Origin: Anthoceros angustus
Lineage: Eukaryota > Streptophyta > Anthocerotopsida > Anthocerotales > Anthocerotaceae
Assembly (NCBI GenBank): GCA_010909165.1
Contig: VJWM01000179.1
Location: 248,001 to 312,000, forward strand
DNA length: 64,000 bases
Direction of reading: 5' to 3'
Shown here: positions 31,401 to 43,968 of the stretch, piece after piece
Numbering within the stretch: position 1 is the stretch's first letter
How the letters are laid out: each line of letters starts with the position of its first letter
Made by a program: the position numbers and the translations under genes
The notes under the pieces: model-generated
The model's input: the letters and a program-made list of their open reading frames with translations, nothing else
Database searches by the model: none
Told to the model about the DNA's origin: nothing

Positions 31401-34400
31401 ATGCAGGGTCCGAGCACCAATATCTTAGTAGGCACCCAGGTCTGGGTCGAGGACAATGAGAAGGCCTGGGTGGAAGCTGAGGTTGTCGAAATTGTCGGCA
31501 ACCAAATCAAAGCTCGAACCAGACATGGAAAAACGGTGATGCCCATTGCCTGGATCCTTGCACAGGCTGATTTCCCTGGTTTCTTTTGGTCTGTTGAGCT
31601 GCACGGTGCTGTGTTTTTGCTCTGGACTTTGGAGGTCCGGCCGGTGCTTCGGTGGGGATCTTGTCTTTGGCCCAAGCCTGCCTTGTGAGTGATTTTGAGG
31701 TTGGAATTTCGTTTGCAGGTTGTCTCGGCTGCAACCAATGTGCATGCCAAGGATGTGGATGCACAACGGGGCGGGGTTGACGACATGACCAAGCTTGCGT
31801 ACCTGCATGAGCCGGGTGTTCTCTACAATCTCGCGAGTAGATATGAGCTCGATGAAATATATGTGAGTGTGTAGTTAGCTTAAATGGATGTTGGCACCCA
31901 GTGTGTGAGGTTTTGATCTTCCCGGAATGTGAGCACATGTTTTGCTTCCTGGTCGGGTTGACTTTGTTTTCTCAAAGACAGTGTGTTGCTGTTGCAGACA
32001 TACACCGGGAACATTCTGATAGCCGTCAACCCCTTTCAAAAGCTCCCACATCTTTATGATGGTCACATGATGGAACAGTACAAAGGAGTAGCTCTGGGAG
32101 AATTGAGTCCTCATGTCTTTGCCGTAGCAGATGCCTCCTACCGGTGTGTACACATGGTTCCGAACAGCTTTCTTGTTCAGTTCTTGTGTATGATTCATGC
32201 AGCGGCTAAGATAGCATATTTTGGTAGGGCAATGATTGATGAAGGAAAGAGCCAGTCAATATTGGTGAGTGGAGAAAGTGGAGCAGGAAAAACGGAAACC
32301 ACAAAATTGATTATGCAATACCTAGCATACATGGGGGGTCGTGCTGCAACTGATGGCCGAACAGTTGAGCAGCAGGTTCTTGAGGTACCGTGACACTCCT
32401 TGCCTATCCCCTGGAGTCACAACGGCATGCATTTCCTGCCCAGTGCTCTGAAGTATCCCCAAGCTTTGTCGTTTGCCTCTTCTGATGTAGTTTCACTCCT
32501 CGGTTCACACAGTCAAACCCGCTGCTGGAGGCTTTTGGAAATGCGAAAACTGTTCGGAATGACAACTCCAGGTAATTTCTCCTGTTGAGTTGGAGGACAA
32601 GCAGGCATTCAAATCTTTCTTAGCTAGTAAACCACGATTTCATGTGTTTTGCTGGTTTGTAACTTTGTCCCTTAACTTGTCACTTTCCATTTGTGTCTCA
32701 GTCGGTTCGGCAAGTTTGTTGAAATCCAGTTTGACCGAGGTGGAAGGATATCAGGAGCTGCAGTTAGAACGTATCTATTGGAAAGATCTCGGGTCGTACA
32801 GATTGCAGATCCAGAGAGAAACTATCACTGCTTCTATCAACTGTGTGCATCCCCAGAGGTAAACACCATGCTACAAGGTGCAGGAAGCCAAGTACTGCTA
32901 TATGTGGTTGCAGGCAAGTGATCGTCTTTGCACTAAGTAATGTGCCTTTGAAGGGCCGGTAGTGTTCTAACGGTTTGCTGACAATGTTCTAGGATGCTGA
33001 GAAATACAAGCTCGGTGACGCCAAATCTTTTCACTATCTCAATCAAAGTAACTGCTACGAGTTGAACAATGTTAACAATGCACGTGAGTATGCTAATACT
33101 AGGAGGGCCATGGATGTTGTGGGCATCAGCCTTGACGAGCAGGTTTGTCCTAACAGATCTATATGTTTGGAGTCTACGTTGTCAAGGTTCTCCTGCATGA
33201 TGTTGTGGGCCCATCAATGAGGCCACTGACATTCAATTTCTGATGCTGCTTGCAGGAGGCCATCTTCCGAGTAGTAGCTTCTATTTTGCACTTGGGCAAT
33301 GTCAAGTTCAGTCCAGGGAAGGAGACAGATTCTTCCAAACCTCAAGATACTCAATCTGAATTTCACCTTAAAGCTGCTGCAGAGTTGCTGATGTAAGACA
33401 CATGTTTGTTACACTCTTCTATCCAATGCACATTGCTCGCACTTGCCCACATTCATGAACTTTGGTACATGGGTCTTAGGTGTGATGAGCAAGGCTTATT
33501 GGATTCGCTTACAACTCGAACCATTAAGAGTGTGAATGAGCTAATTACAAAGACCTTGGACCCTGAAGCAGCAACTATCAACCGAGACACTCTGGCAAAG
33601 ACTGTCTACTCTCGGCTATTTGATTGGTCTATCTATCAAACCTTGATTGGGAACTTTCTGTTTTCCTTATGAGTGTAACGCTTCGATCTCAAGAGACTTC
33701 GCAGGCTGTTGTAGCTGATAGAGTGTCTGTAACTCACTGTGTTGTTTCTTCCATTTTGTTAATTGCAGGCTTGTTGACAAGGTTAACAACTCTATTGGGC
33801 AGGACCCTGATTCCAGCACCTTGGTTGGTGTTTTGGATATTTATGGCTTCGAAAGCTTCAAGAACAATAGGTGATTTCATCTCCCAATGTTGTCAAAAAA
33901 ACTTCGAAATTTGTGTTACGGTAGAGGTGATAAGGTTGTATAGCTCAGCAAGTTCCAGTGACTGGTTATGTAAGCTTTCTGATTGGTCTGCAATTGCTGC
34001 CACAGCTTCGAGCAATTCTGTATCAACCTGGCAAATGAAAAGCTGCAGCAGCATTTCAACCAGGTATGTTTTGCCAGGATAGAGTATTCAATACATTATT
34101 CACGTTTCTGATTGCAATGCCATATGTATGTCAATTAAGAATACTGTATTTTGATTTTCTGTTCGAATGGTTGCAGCATGTGTTTAAGATGGAGCAAGAG
34201 GAGTATGAAAAGGAAGCTATCAATTGGAGCTACATAGAGTTTGTTGACAATCAGGATATCTTGGACCTTGTGGAAAGGGTGGGGTGACCAGGCATTCATG
34301 TGGTTGTTGTGCATGTGCTGAGTCTGGACTGTGATCTGTTGACTGTTGGCATGTTGACATCTTGTTTGCTGCCTTACTCAATTTAAACAGATGTTCAACT

Positions 34401-37400
34401 GGCTGGGTTCGTGAGGCAGCTGTGAACTGAAGCTTAAGAGTGCTTGTGTTCTGTTACACCTGTGTTGAGAGGAGATACGCCAACAATTTTCCAGTGAAAC
34501 ATTTTTATTTGCCTGCTCATTTTGGTGAATGGTTGCTGTGGCACAATTTTTTCAGAAGCCTGGTGGGATTATTGCGCTTCTGGACGAAGCTTGGTAAGCT
34601 CCTACTGGTTAGCTTCCTGCGCATGTTTGGCGCGATATGATGAGGCTATTGGTTCTGACTGGACATTCTTTTTTCAGCTGTCATCTGGCCTTGGAAAGCT
34701 TTGCCTTATAGTTCCAAAATGTGTGCAGCATGTTCCCGAAGTCGACAAATGAAACATTTGCCACCAAATTGTTTCAAATGTTTAGAAGCCACAAACGCTT
34801 TAGTAAACCAAAGCTTGCCAGGACTGACTTCACCATCAGCCATTATGCTGGCGATGTAAGTCTCATCTCTTGCAAAACTGAGTTTTGTTCAATCTGTTGC
34901 TTCCTGACACGTTATTTGTAGTGCAGGTTACATACCAAACGGACTTATTCTTGGAAAAGAACAAAGACTATGTTGTTGCAGAGCACCAAAACTTGCTAGG
35001 CTCGTCGAAGTGCCCATTTGTTGCGAGCCTGTTCCCTGCATCAACTGATGATTCCAGATCATCCTACAAGTTTTCTTCAATTGGCACTCGTTTTAAGGTT
35101 GCAAAATGTCACTTGTACGCTGTAGAGCTTGACAGAGTCCCTCTGCCTCCAGTGTGGCTAATGAAGTGGGCGTGACTCTATTGGAACAGCAACAATTGCA
35201 GCAACTGATGGAAACGCTGAACCAGACAGAACCACACTATGTACGCTGTGTCAAGCCAAACATGTACAACAAACCTGGGCGTTTTGAGAACAACAATGTG
35301 CTGCAACAACTTCGTTGCGGGGTAAGTTGGTTTCATTGTTTGGATTGAAGCAGAAGAATGTTTACGCTTAGTTCCCCTAGTTGCAAGCCTTCAGATTGCA
35401 ATCTTCAAGTCTAAGGTGTATTATGGATTGCAGATAGTTCCTAACACTACATGCCCCTGGTGTCTGGCGTGTTGTGCAGGGTGTTCTTGAAGCTGTGAGA
35501 ATCAGCTGTGCTGGATATCCAACTAGAAGAACTTTTGATGACTTTCTTGATCGATTTAGCTTGTTGGCACCCGAGGTTCTGGAGGGAAAGTAAGCTCATG
35601 TGCTAGCGTTGAAAGCAACAATGTCTGATGCATTTATTTCCTGGCTTTTCATGGTATCTATACTTTTCTGTTGTGGGGCAGTTATGACGAAAAAGCGGCA
35701 ACAGAAAAGCTTCTCAAGAAAATGGGTCTCAGTAACTTCCAGGTAGGCTTAAGCACAGTTGATCCTTCCCATTGACGGGGGTTACCTGTGGTGCTCTCTC
35801 TGCACGGGTATCCTTGACTGCCTGTTATGGTACTTTCTGTTTGAGCTGAATTTTGTGTATTTGCAGGTGGGGAAAACCAAGGTCTTCCTTAGAGCTGGTC
35901 AAATGGCAGAACTTGATGCAAAGAGAGCAGAGTTGTTAAACAACGCTGCAAGAGTAATCCAGCGACGGGTCCGCACTTTTCTTGCACAAAGGCATTTTGT
36001 TGCCATGCGAAAGGCTGCCATTTGTATCCAGGCTCACTGGCGAGGTAAAGGAGTTGTGCCAAATGTTTTGTCAATTCTGAAGTGGTATAGCGAAACCCTT
36101 TGCATGATTTACGTAATTTGTTTTGAGTGCATGCAGGGAGACTTGCTAGAAAGCAGTATGAGAACATGCGGAAGGAGGCAGCAGCTGTCTGCATTCAAAA
36201 GAACGTTCGTATGTGGCAAGCACGTAATGCATACAAGAAAATGCGTAAGGCAGCAATTGTCATCCAGGCAGGTGTGCGTGGGATGTTTGCTCGCAAGGAG
36301 TATCGGCTGCGAAGGCAAACAAAGGCTGCAATCATTATTCAGGTGTGAACCTGTCTTGAGAATCGTTCCTTCGGGTCTTTAAAGTTGTGGAAATGTTGTT
36401 CATGGTCCCTCTTTTGCTTTCAGAAACACTGGCGTGGCTATAGGGAACGCTCGTATTACAAAAAGTTACGGAAAGCTGCGATTACATTCCAGAAACACTG
36501 GCGTGGAAGGGCTGCCAGGAAGGAGCTCAAAAAGCTTAAAATGGTGTGTTCATGTATCCTTATTGTTGAGCACTTCATGATTTTCTTCCAAATTGCCTCT
36601 TGTAAATCTTGGTGGGAAATTCTGTGTAGGCTGCGAAAGAGACGGGTGCATTGCAAGAAGCTAAGACCAAACTAGAGAAGCGCTGTGAAGAGCTCACTTG
36701 GCGCCTGCAACTTGAGAAGCGCATGCGGGTACTGTAGAATTTTATTTATGTTATTTTCTGGAGCTTCCACGCAAACCTTGAGCATGCCATGTCATTGTTG
36801 AAAGCTTACACTTCATATGAATGTAAGCCAATTCCTGGTTCTGTGTGTTCTGGGATGCAGACTGATGCTGAGGATGCCAAAGCACAAGAGATTACGAGAC
36901 TTCAAGGATCAATGCAAGAGCTACAGGCAGAACTTGAGGCAACGAAGTCATCCCTTATCAAGGAAAGGGAGACAGCGAAACAGGTGGTAGTCCCTGTTCC
37001 CAAGGAGGTGCCTGTTGTAATAGAGAATGGTCCAAAGATCGAGAAGCTGTCACAGGAGAATGAGAAGCTAAAGGTAAATGGTCTCAATGGTTGCAGAATT
37101 GTCATCCTACAGGTTCCCGCCGATTCGGCTTTAAGTGGAGCAACAATTTAAACATTTACGTTGTGTTGCTGTTGCAGAGCCTGGTCGCTTTCCTGGAGAA
37201 AAAAGCAGCAGATCAGGGTTCAGAGCTTTTGCAACTCAAGAAGATGAGCGAAGAGAGACTGAAGCGATCAGAGGAAGCAGAAACAAAGATTGACCAGCTT
37301 CAGGAATCTTTGCAAAGGTCCACAGTTGCTTCTGTCTCATGGCATGGCCTACAATTATATTTGCTTCTGATCCTCGAAGGTGGATGCATGGTTATGCACT

Positions 37401-40400
37401 CACATATTATCTTTATTTTTGCAAATCAGATTGGAGGAGAAGCTTTCAAATATGGAGTCTGAGAATCAAGTGTTGAGGCAGCAGACCCTTGTGCTTTCTC
37501 CAACCAAGGGCATTTCAAACCGGTTCAAGACAACTGTCTTTCAGGTTGGAATAACTTCAGCAATAATATATTTCACATGGCAGTATGTGAGACGGAGATA
37601 TATTCAAGCGATGTAGAGCTAGAGAACCTAGATCTAACCTTTCTTCTTCAGTCTATAATTATAGTAAGTAATTAGTGAATCAATTTTGCAGGCGGAATCA
37701 TAGGTAATAGTTTGCAGCACTGTTTTTTGTTAAGTAGGACTGTTTTCTCACATTTTTTAATGTCTTGTAATGTGCAATTCAGAGAAGCCCGGACAATGGC
37801 CTGGTTGCAAATGGCGAGCACAGGGCATCACCTGTAAGTGGTCATTGATTCGTAAGCGTCTATTGGCTGTTATGTTGGCAGGTTTTGATGTATCTATTGC
37901 TGGGTATTGCAGGAAGCGCCTACTATTGCTCAAATTGAGAGGGAGCAAACTGAGTCTGAGCAACGCCGCCAGAAGTGGTTGATTGATAAGCAGCAGGTCT
38001 TGTGCTCATCAAATAGGCTCTGCATTCACAAGATTGCAGAGCCAATCTTCTATGTCCATCTGGATTCAGACACCTGTATGACATTTTCCATCTCTTGTTT
38101 GTGTGCCAGGAGAATCAAGATGCTCTGCTTCAATGTGTGATAAAGGATGTAGGGTTCAGCCATGATCGGCCAGTTGCTGCTTGCATGATCTACAAATCTC
38201 TCTTGCAATGGCGATCATTTGAAGCTGAGAGAACAAATGTCTTTGACCGTATTATTCAGACCATCGGCTCAGCTATAGAGGTTAGTAGATGCCAGGAGAT
38301 CAGTGAGGAATGAGACAGATGGGGCGATGATGATATCGATCTAGCAGTTATGAAAAATTACTTGTTTCTGATGACGTGGCTGTTGCTGGCAGAGTCAAGA
38401 GAGCAACGATGTGCTGGCTTATTGGTTATCGAATACTTCCACATTACTCTTTCTGTTGCAGCGTACACTGAAAGCTAGTGGTGCTGCTGGAGGTGCCCCT
38501 AAAGGACGTCGACCAAGTTCAGTTACTTTGTTCGGACGCATGACTCAAGTAAGCCTGAGTCATATACTTGTAGATAGATGTGTATGTGTTGGGAACATTC
38601 CTGTTGCTGTTTTCTGTTACCCATCCGAAAAGCAGGTATTGCTGCATTGAACCCAATGTATCAAAATGGTTTGACTGCAGGGTTTTAGGTCATCTCCATC
38701 TGGAGGTGGTGTACCTTTTGGAAATGGTGGAATTGGTGGGCTAGATATTTTGCGGCAGGTTGAGGCAAAGTACCCTGCTTTGCTGTTCAAGCAGCAGCTC
38801 ACTGCCTATGTTGAGAAGATGTATGGGATGATCCGTGACAATCTGAAGAAGGAGATTACGCCATTGCTTGGTCTCTGCATTCAGGTCTGCAGCAGACTTT
38901 GGTCATCCCTTAGTTATTGCAGATTCAGCTTTTATTTTGTTTTAATATTTGGGCGTTTCCCTGTTTCTGGTCATCTAAAAGGCTCCACGAACATCAAGAG
39001 CAAGTCTGAGTAAAACTGCATCTCGATCTCCAAGCACTGCCGCAACAGCTCAGCAGTTGAGCAGTCACTGGAACAGCATCATCTCGAGCCTGAGTGCCCT
39101 CTTAAGCACCATGAAAGCCAATCATGTGCGTTGTACTTGATGACATTCCTTTCCCTTTTGGTTTCCAGAACGTGGACCTTGACTGCTTGTCACTCACTGT
39201 TTGTCAAAATGTCCTGTGGTTCCAGGTCCCACCATTCCTGGTCCGCAAGCTTTTCACACAGATATTCTCATTCATAAATGTACAACTGTTCAACAGGTAA
39301 GCATGTCTCTAGTTTGCTTCGAAAGGATCAGCTGGTTGTTTTCCTGTTTTCTTTATGGTCTGTCATGTTTGTGTGTTATATGGCAGCCTTCTGTTGAGGC
39401 GTGAGTGCTGCTCGTTTAGCAATGGGGAATATGTCAAGGCTGGGCTTGCAGAATTAGAGCACTGGATTTACGAAGCTGGAGAAGAGGTATGCAGCTCGTC
39501 CGTTTGATATTTGCTGGTCTATAAGTGTGGTCACTGGATATTGTTTTGTCCAAACACCTGCCTCAGAAACTGTTCTCAAGCTGTCTGTTTCTTGTCATGT
39601 CTGCATTGAACAGTATGCAGGTGCATCGTGGGATGAGCTGAAGTACATCAGGCAGGCTGTTGGTTTCTTGGTATGGAACTTCTGTGGCTGGGAGGTGTAG
39701 TATGTGGCCCCTATGACCGCTTGTGAGGACTCACTATCAACTTCCCTGTCTTGCTCTTACCAGGTTATCCATCAGAAACCAAAGAAGTCACTTGATGAGA
39801 TTACACATGATCTTTGCCCAGTAAGTGGTTCAATGTCCTGGCTTGGTGCTTTCTTGCAGTTGAAATCAGCTCAATGTAGTTTGCATCTGCAAATTGCTAT
39901 TGCTCACATGGTCCTTACATCAACAGGTTCTGAGCGTGCAACAATTGTATCGGATCAGCACTATGTACTGGGATGACAAGTATGGTACACATAGTGTGTC
40001 GCCTGAGGTACATATCTGGCACCAGTATCACATGTGGTGTACTATCAACATTATATACACAATGTGCCAATGGCTGTGTGTAAACTGCCAGGTAGTTTGG
40101 CATACTAATGCTGCCATCAACTGTGATTGACTCAGGTGATCGCAAACATGAGAGTCCTGATGACAGAGGACTCAAATAGCGCCGTCAGTAATTCCTTCTT
40201 ACTGGACGATGATTCTAGGTATGTGTGCCACCAGGAGTGCATGTCCTTTCTTGGGTTCTTCTGTCTCAACATGTGCTACAAGGGTTGTCTCCCGTTGGTT
40301 GTGATGCAGCATTCCCTTCTCCGTGGATGATATCTCCAAGTCCGTTAAGGAGCTTGATTTAACTGAGATTGATCCTCCACCTCTACTGCGGGACAATGCG

Positions 40401-40433
40401 GCCTTTACCTTTTTACAGCCCCGCTCAGAGTAA
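31401..40433 (+). CDS. Myosin XI heavy chain (one-base frameshift in exon 10)
   Basis: Thirty-eight GT-AG exons, 1,528 residues after omitting one extra base. Ends of exons: 31,535, 31,862, 32,143, 32,384, 32,571, 32,858, 33,142, 33,392, 33,626, 33,871, 34,063, 34,278, 34,593, 34,855, 35,097, 35,321, 35,589, 35,742, 36,044, 36,342, 36,543, 36,728, 37,073, 37,317, 37,544, 37,833, 37,996, 38,280, 38,548, 38,884, 39,125, 39,296, 39,486, 39,670, 39,820, 40,007, 40,218, 40,433. Order: SH3-like N-end (VGTQVWVED); motor with P-loop [12 protein letters not shown], switch I NDNSSRFGK and switch II region; six IQ motifs (35,940-36,540) for calmodulin-like chains; coiled coil; globular DIL tail with cargo-binding surface ([36 protein letters not shown]). 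It drives actin-based transport of organelles and vesicles. In exon 10, GAT ATT is followed by an extra T before TAT GGC, breaking LDIYGFE; every other exon is in phase. Confidence 0.97.
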
Positions 40434-40935
40434 CATCAGTAGAGGACCATTAGCCTTCCAGTAGCTACTACTCCCTTCGCTTTCGAATTTTTTTTGCGTG
40501 GACTGATTTGTCCCCTGTGTATCCCTCCCCCAACAAAGAGGCGTTCGTCTGCACCACTTCGAACACCTTAATATTGACTGACTTTCCATTGCCTCAGATC
40601 CTTGAATACTAACATTCTAGCTAGCTTATATTCCAACTCTGATTCTTTTGGGCGCAATGATGTAGTAGAAGCCGTGTAATATAGTTGGATGTGTGTGGGA
40701 GGACCTATTTGGTGACTTCTAGAGTCATTGGCGCTTATTCCCCGTCCAGGCGGACATATTTGGTTGCTGGTGTACGAAGCTGTCAAAGCTGTACCAGATT
40801 ATCATATGAATCAGGCTTCTTTTGCGTGGGTCTAGCACAGCATGTGTGAACAATTGCTCTGGAAATGTGAATAGACCTGCCACCACACGGCGGATTTTCT
40901 GCTGCAGGTGGTATTCAAACAATTGTGAGGCACTC
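40434..40935. other. Convergent 3' spacer
   Basis: Holds the 3' ends of myosin XI (+) and the lectin receptor kinase (-). No gene or element is seen. Confidence 0.6.
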
Positions 40936-43315
40936 CTACCTGGGAGAGGACACACCCCCTAGGATTCCCGGTGTACTTATACTGCTCGTGCCACCGGATG
41001 AACTGGGAATGGCCCCCAGTTTGAAATCCAAAGGAGCGGACGATTCTGGCAGGCTTGGGACGTTGCCGGTGCTAAAGTAATGAAGTACTTGCCTCATGTT
41101 AGGCCTCTGATTAGGCTCCTCCGCACAGCACAGTAGACCCACCTTGAGCACGGTGAGAAGCTCCCCTGCATCATATTCGCCAGCAAGCAGCGGGTCTGCA
41201 GCCTCTAACAAGTTCTTCCTTTGATTTAATGCCCACACCCAGTTCACCAGGAATTTCTCCTCAGGCGACCTCAACCACTCAATAGGTTTCCTCCCTGTCA
41301 CGACTTCCAAAGCCAAAACTCCGAAGCTGAAGACGTCAGATTCAGCGCTCACTTTGTCCGAGTACATCGTTTCCGGCGCCAGATACCCCCTTGTTCCTGC
41401 AAACGCAGTTCTGTGGGTGAGGAAGCAGCGCAAACCATACTCAAGCAGGAGGAAGTGAAAGAGTGGAAGAGGAGAGCGGAGATGTGTGGCAAGCCAACCT
41501 GCAGCGTTGGTGACAGTGGCAGCTGCCTTGTTTCTCTTCACCACCCTTGCGAGACCGAAGTCTCCAAGCCGAGCATTCCAACTGGCATCCAACATCACGT
41601 TGGAGCTCTTGACATCCCGGTGGATCAAGCTCTGCTCCTCCCATTCCGAATGGAGATAGTGCAAAGCCGAGGCCACTCCGTATATGATTTTGAATCTCTG
41701 GTCCCACCCTAGCACATCCTTTGGTGGAGCGAACCCAAGGCGTGTCTCCATCATCGGCTCATTCGCCTCCTCATCGTCACTTTCTGCGGTGTGCTGGAAC
41801 AGGTGGTCGAACAAGCTCCCGTTGGGCATGTACTCGTACACCAACAACAGCTCGTTCTCGTTCTTGCACCATCCCTTAAGGGGCACCAGATTCCTGTGCC
41901 GCAGCCTCCCGATGGTTGTGAGCTGCCAAGAGTACCACCACAACAGCACACGGTGGTATCATGCACTAGTACCATAACAATGCCCGAGGCTGCAGCATCT
42001 AAATACGCATATCAAATTCCCTCACCTCGGATAGAAACTCTCTCTCCCCTTGCCTGGAATGCTGCGCAACTTTCTTCACAGCCACCACAGACTTGTCCGG
42101 AAGAACCCCTTTGTACACCTTCCCAAAGCCTCCCTCCCCGAGCACAGACCTGTCACTAAACCCTGACGTTGCCACCCTCAACTCCTGGTAGGAAAACTCC
42201 CGGGGACCATCCAAGCCCGAAAACCCCAACCCTTCTAGCCCAGTACCCTTCGTTATAATAGGTAAAGCAGAACCCTTCGCCAGCCCCCGCCTCCTCCTCC
42301 TCCTCCAAACAAAAAACGCAAACACGGCCACCACGGCAGCAGCAGCAGCGACTCCACAAACCACCCCAATCACCACCCTCGCCCTACCCCCGTCACCCCC
42401 CTCCCCATCCGGAAGCCCTGAAGTCGAGAACTGCCAATCGTACACAACATTCAGCTCCCCCCTCCCATCCACATTGCTCCCCGAAGCCGACGAGAACCCC
42501 ACATACGAGTACTCCTCGATATGCTCCGACAGATCGAACCCGGAATACGTCAACCAAAGCACCCCATCCTCCCGTCTAATCTGGTCTCCATCCGTCACAT
42601 TCAACAACCTCACCTCCAGCGACTGCCCCACGGCATCATAGTCAATCCAAACAGCGACCCTCTGCTGCGTCAGCACACGGTCGTCCCACAAGTACGCCAC
42701 ACTGGCAGACTCCAGACTATCAATGTCCAGCCCGACGTGCGGGGCTTCCACCTTATCGAAATCCCGGTAGCTGTAGGTATCAAACTCCACGGCCACCACC
42801 CTGGACGGGCCTCCATTGATCGGCCTCCCGGTAGTCGTATTGCTGTCAAACAGCCCCAAATCCCCTCCGATGCTCTTCACCGGGGTGCTGGTGTTGGGCG
42901 CGATCAGGAACGTCATCCCGCTCCCCAGCAGCGGCGCATCCGCCACATGCCGGATGGCGAACACGAAGAAGGCGCTGAACGACGCCCTCTCCCCGGTGAT
43001 CGAGTCGTAGAACCGGATGCTGCGGTTGTACATGAGCCTGGCGCTGGAGTTGAAGGCATCCGCCCCGGTCCCGGAGTACGGCGTGAGCTCAAACGAGAGT
43101 CCATCCTGGCTGACGCTGCAGAACTGGTCCTCGCTCACATTTGCCACCTTCCAGCCCGTGCAGGCCAGGACCGAGTCCGGGCGGAACAAGGGCGGGTACG
43201 TGGGGTTGGGGAAGGAGAAGCGCACCGCCCCCGCCCCCCGCCAGTCGACGAGCAGGACGGGGAGGAGGAGGAGCAGGAGGAGCGGGATCGCCGACGCCAG
43301 CCTCGCCCCGCCCAT
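40936..43315 (-). CDS. L-type lectin receptor-like kinase
   Basis: Three exons on the minus strand: 43,315-42,026, 41,922-41,499, 41,396-40,936; 724 residues, a normal family length. Signal peptide at residues 1-30 ([13 protein letters not shown]), legume-type lectin domain about 31-275 ([35 protein letters not shown]), transmembrane helix near 315-340 followed by six Arg, then a Ser/Thr kinase: [52 protein letters not shown]. All catalytic residues are present and it is an RD kinase. It would sit in the plasma membrane and sense wall-related or extracellular signals; the ligand is unknown. The second intron (41,397-41,498) is 102 bases, free of stops in frame. Exon 1 is strongly GC-rich, which creates long open frames on the opposite strand. 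Confidence 0.96.
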
Positions 43316-43968
43316 TCGCTGATCCGAAATTCGGGGAAGGATTCATCACAGGGAGGAGTCGCATTTGAGACGCGATGGACTAAACCGGCTGCCTGCTGGA
43401 GTGGAGGAGTAAAGGCTGCTTCGTGGATACAGCCCACCGCCTCGGCGCCACACGACGCAACAGTTGCCGGACGAATTGTGGATCGCAGCCGGCATGCTGC
43501 GTTTCTCGCCGCCCCTCTCGCGGAACGAGAGAAAGGCGAGGTGTCCGCTTCCAAGTCCCCAACTTCCCCAAGGCCGCAGCCACATTTAATGCGTGTGACC
43601 ATGGAATTTGTTACGCGCTGGGAAGACCGCGCATCGCGGGTCAAGCCTCGTGCCTTTGCAGGCGCTCAGATGCTTCGCTCCTTGTTAATAAGGCCGACAT
43701 ATGTATGTACATATCTCTACAACTCTAACTACTGTATTGAAGTACGGAACGTGAGGATAGATAAACAACCTAACGGATTAGATACCTTTGCCTTTGATGT
43801 TGTAATAAGTGATAGTAAACACATAAAATATCCCGTCCTACGCGGGCGTAGCTAAATTTAAGAAGTCGCCATCCAGTTATCCACGGGACTACAGCTCCAG
43901 GATTCCCGAGGAAGGCGCTTCAAGAGAAGGCGAGCCCGTGCGGTCTGTGCTAGAGTGTGTGTGGTGGG
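43316..43968. promoter_or_regulatory. Shared promoter of receptor kinase (-) and P450 (+)
   Basis: The start codons lie head to head 653 bases apart. The kinase side is GC-rich. The P450 side has a TATA-like CATAAAATA at 43,822-43,830, about 140 bases before its ATG. I cannot define individual elements. Confidence 0.5.

Noticed and set aside
35889-36318. Minus-strand frames under the myosin IQ region
   Set aside because: They are antisense to well-conserved IQ exons and have no motif.
42521-43855. Plus-strand open frame of 444 codons
   Set aside because: It lies antisense to the GC-rich first exon of the lectin receptor kinase, is rich in Arg, Pro, His and Gly without motifs, and is explained by the codon bias of the real gene.
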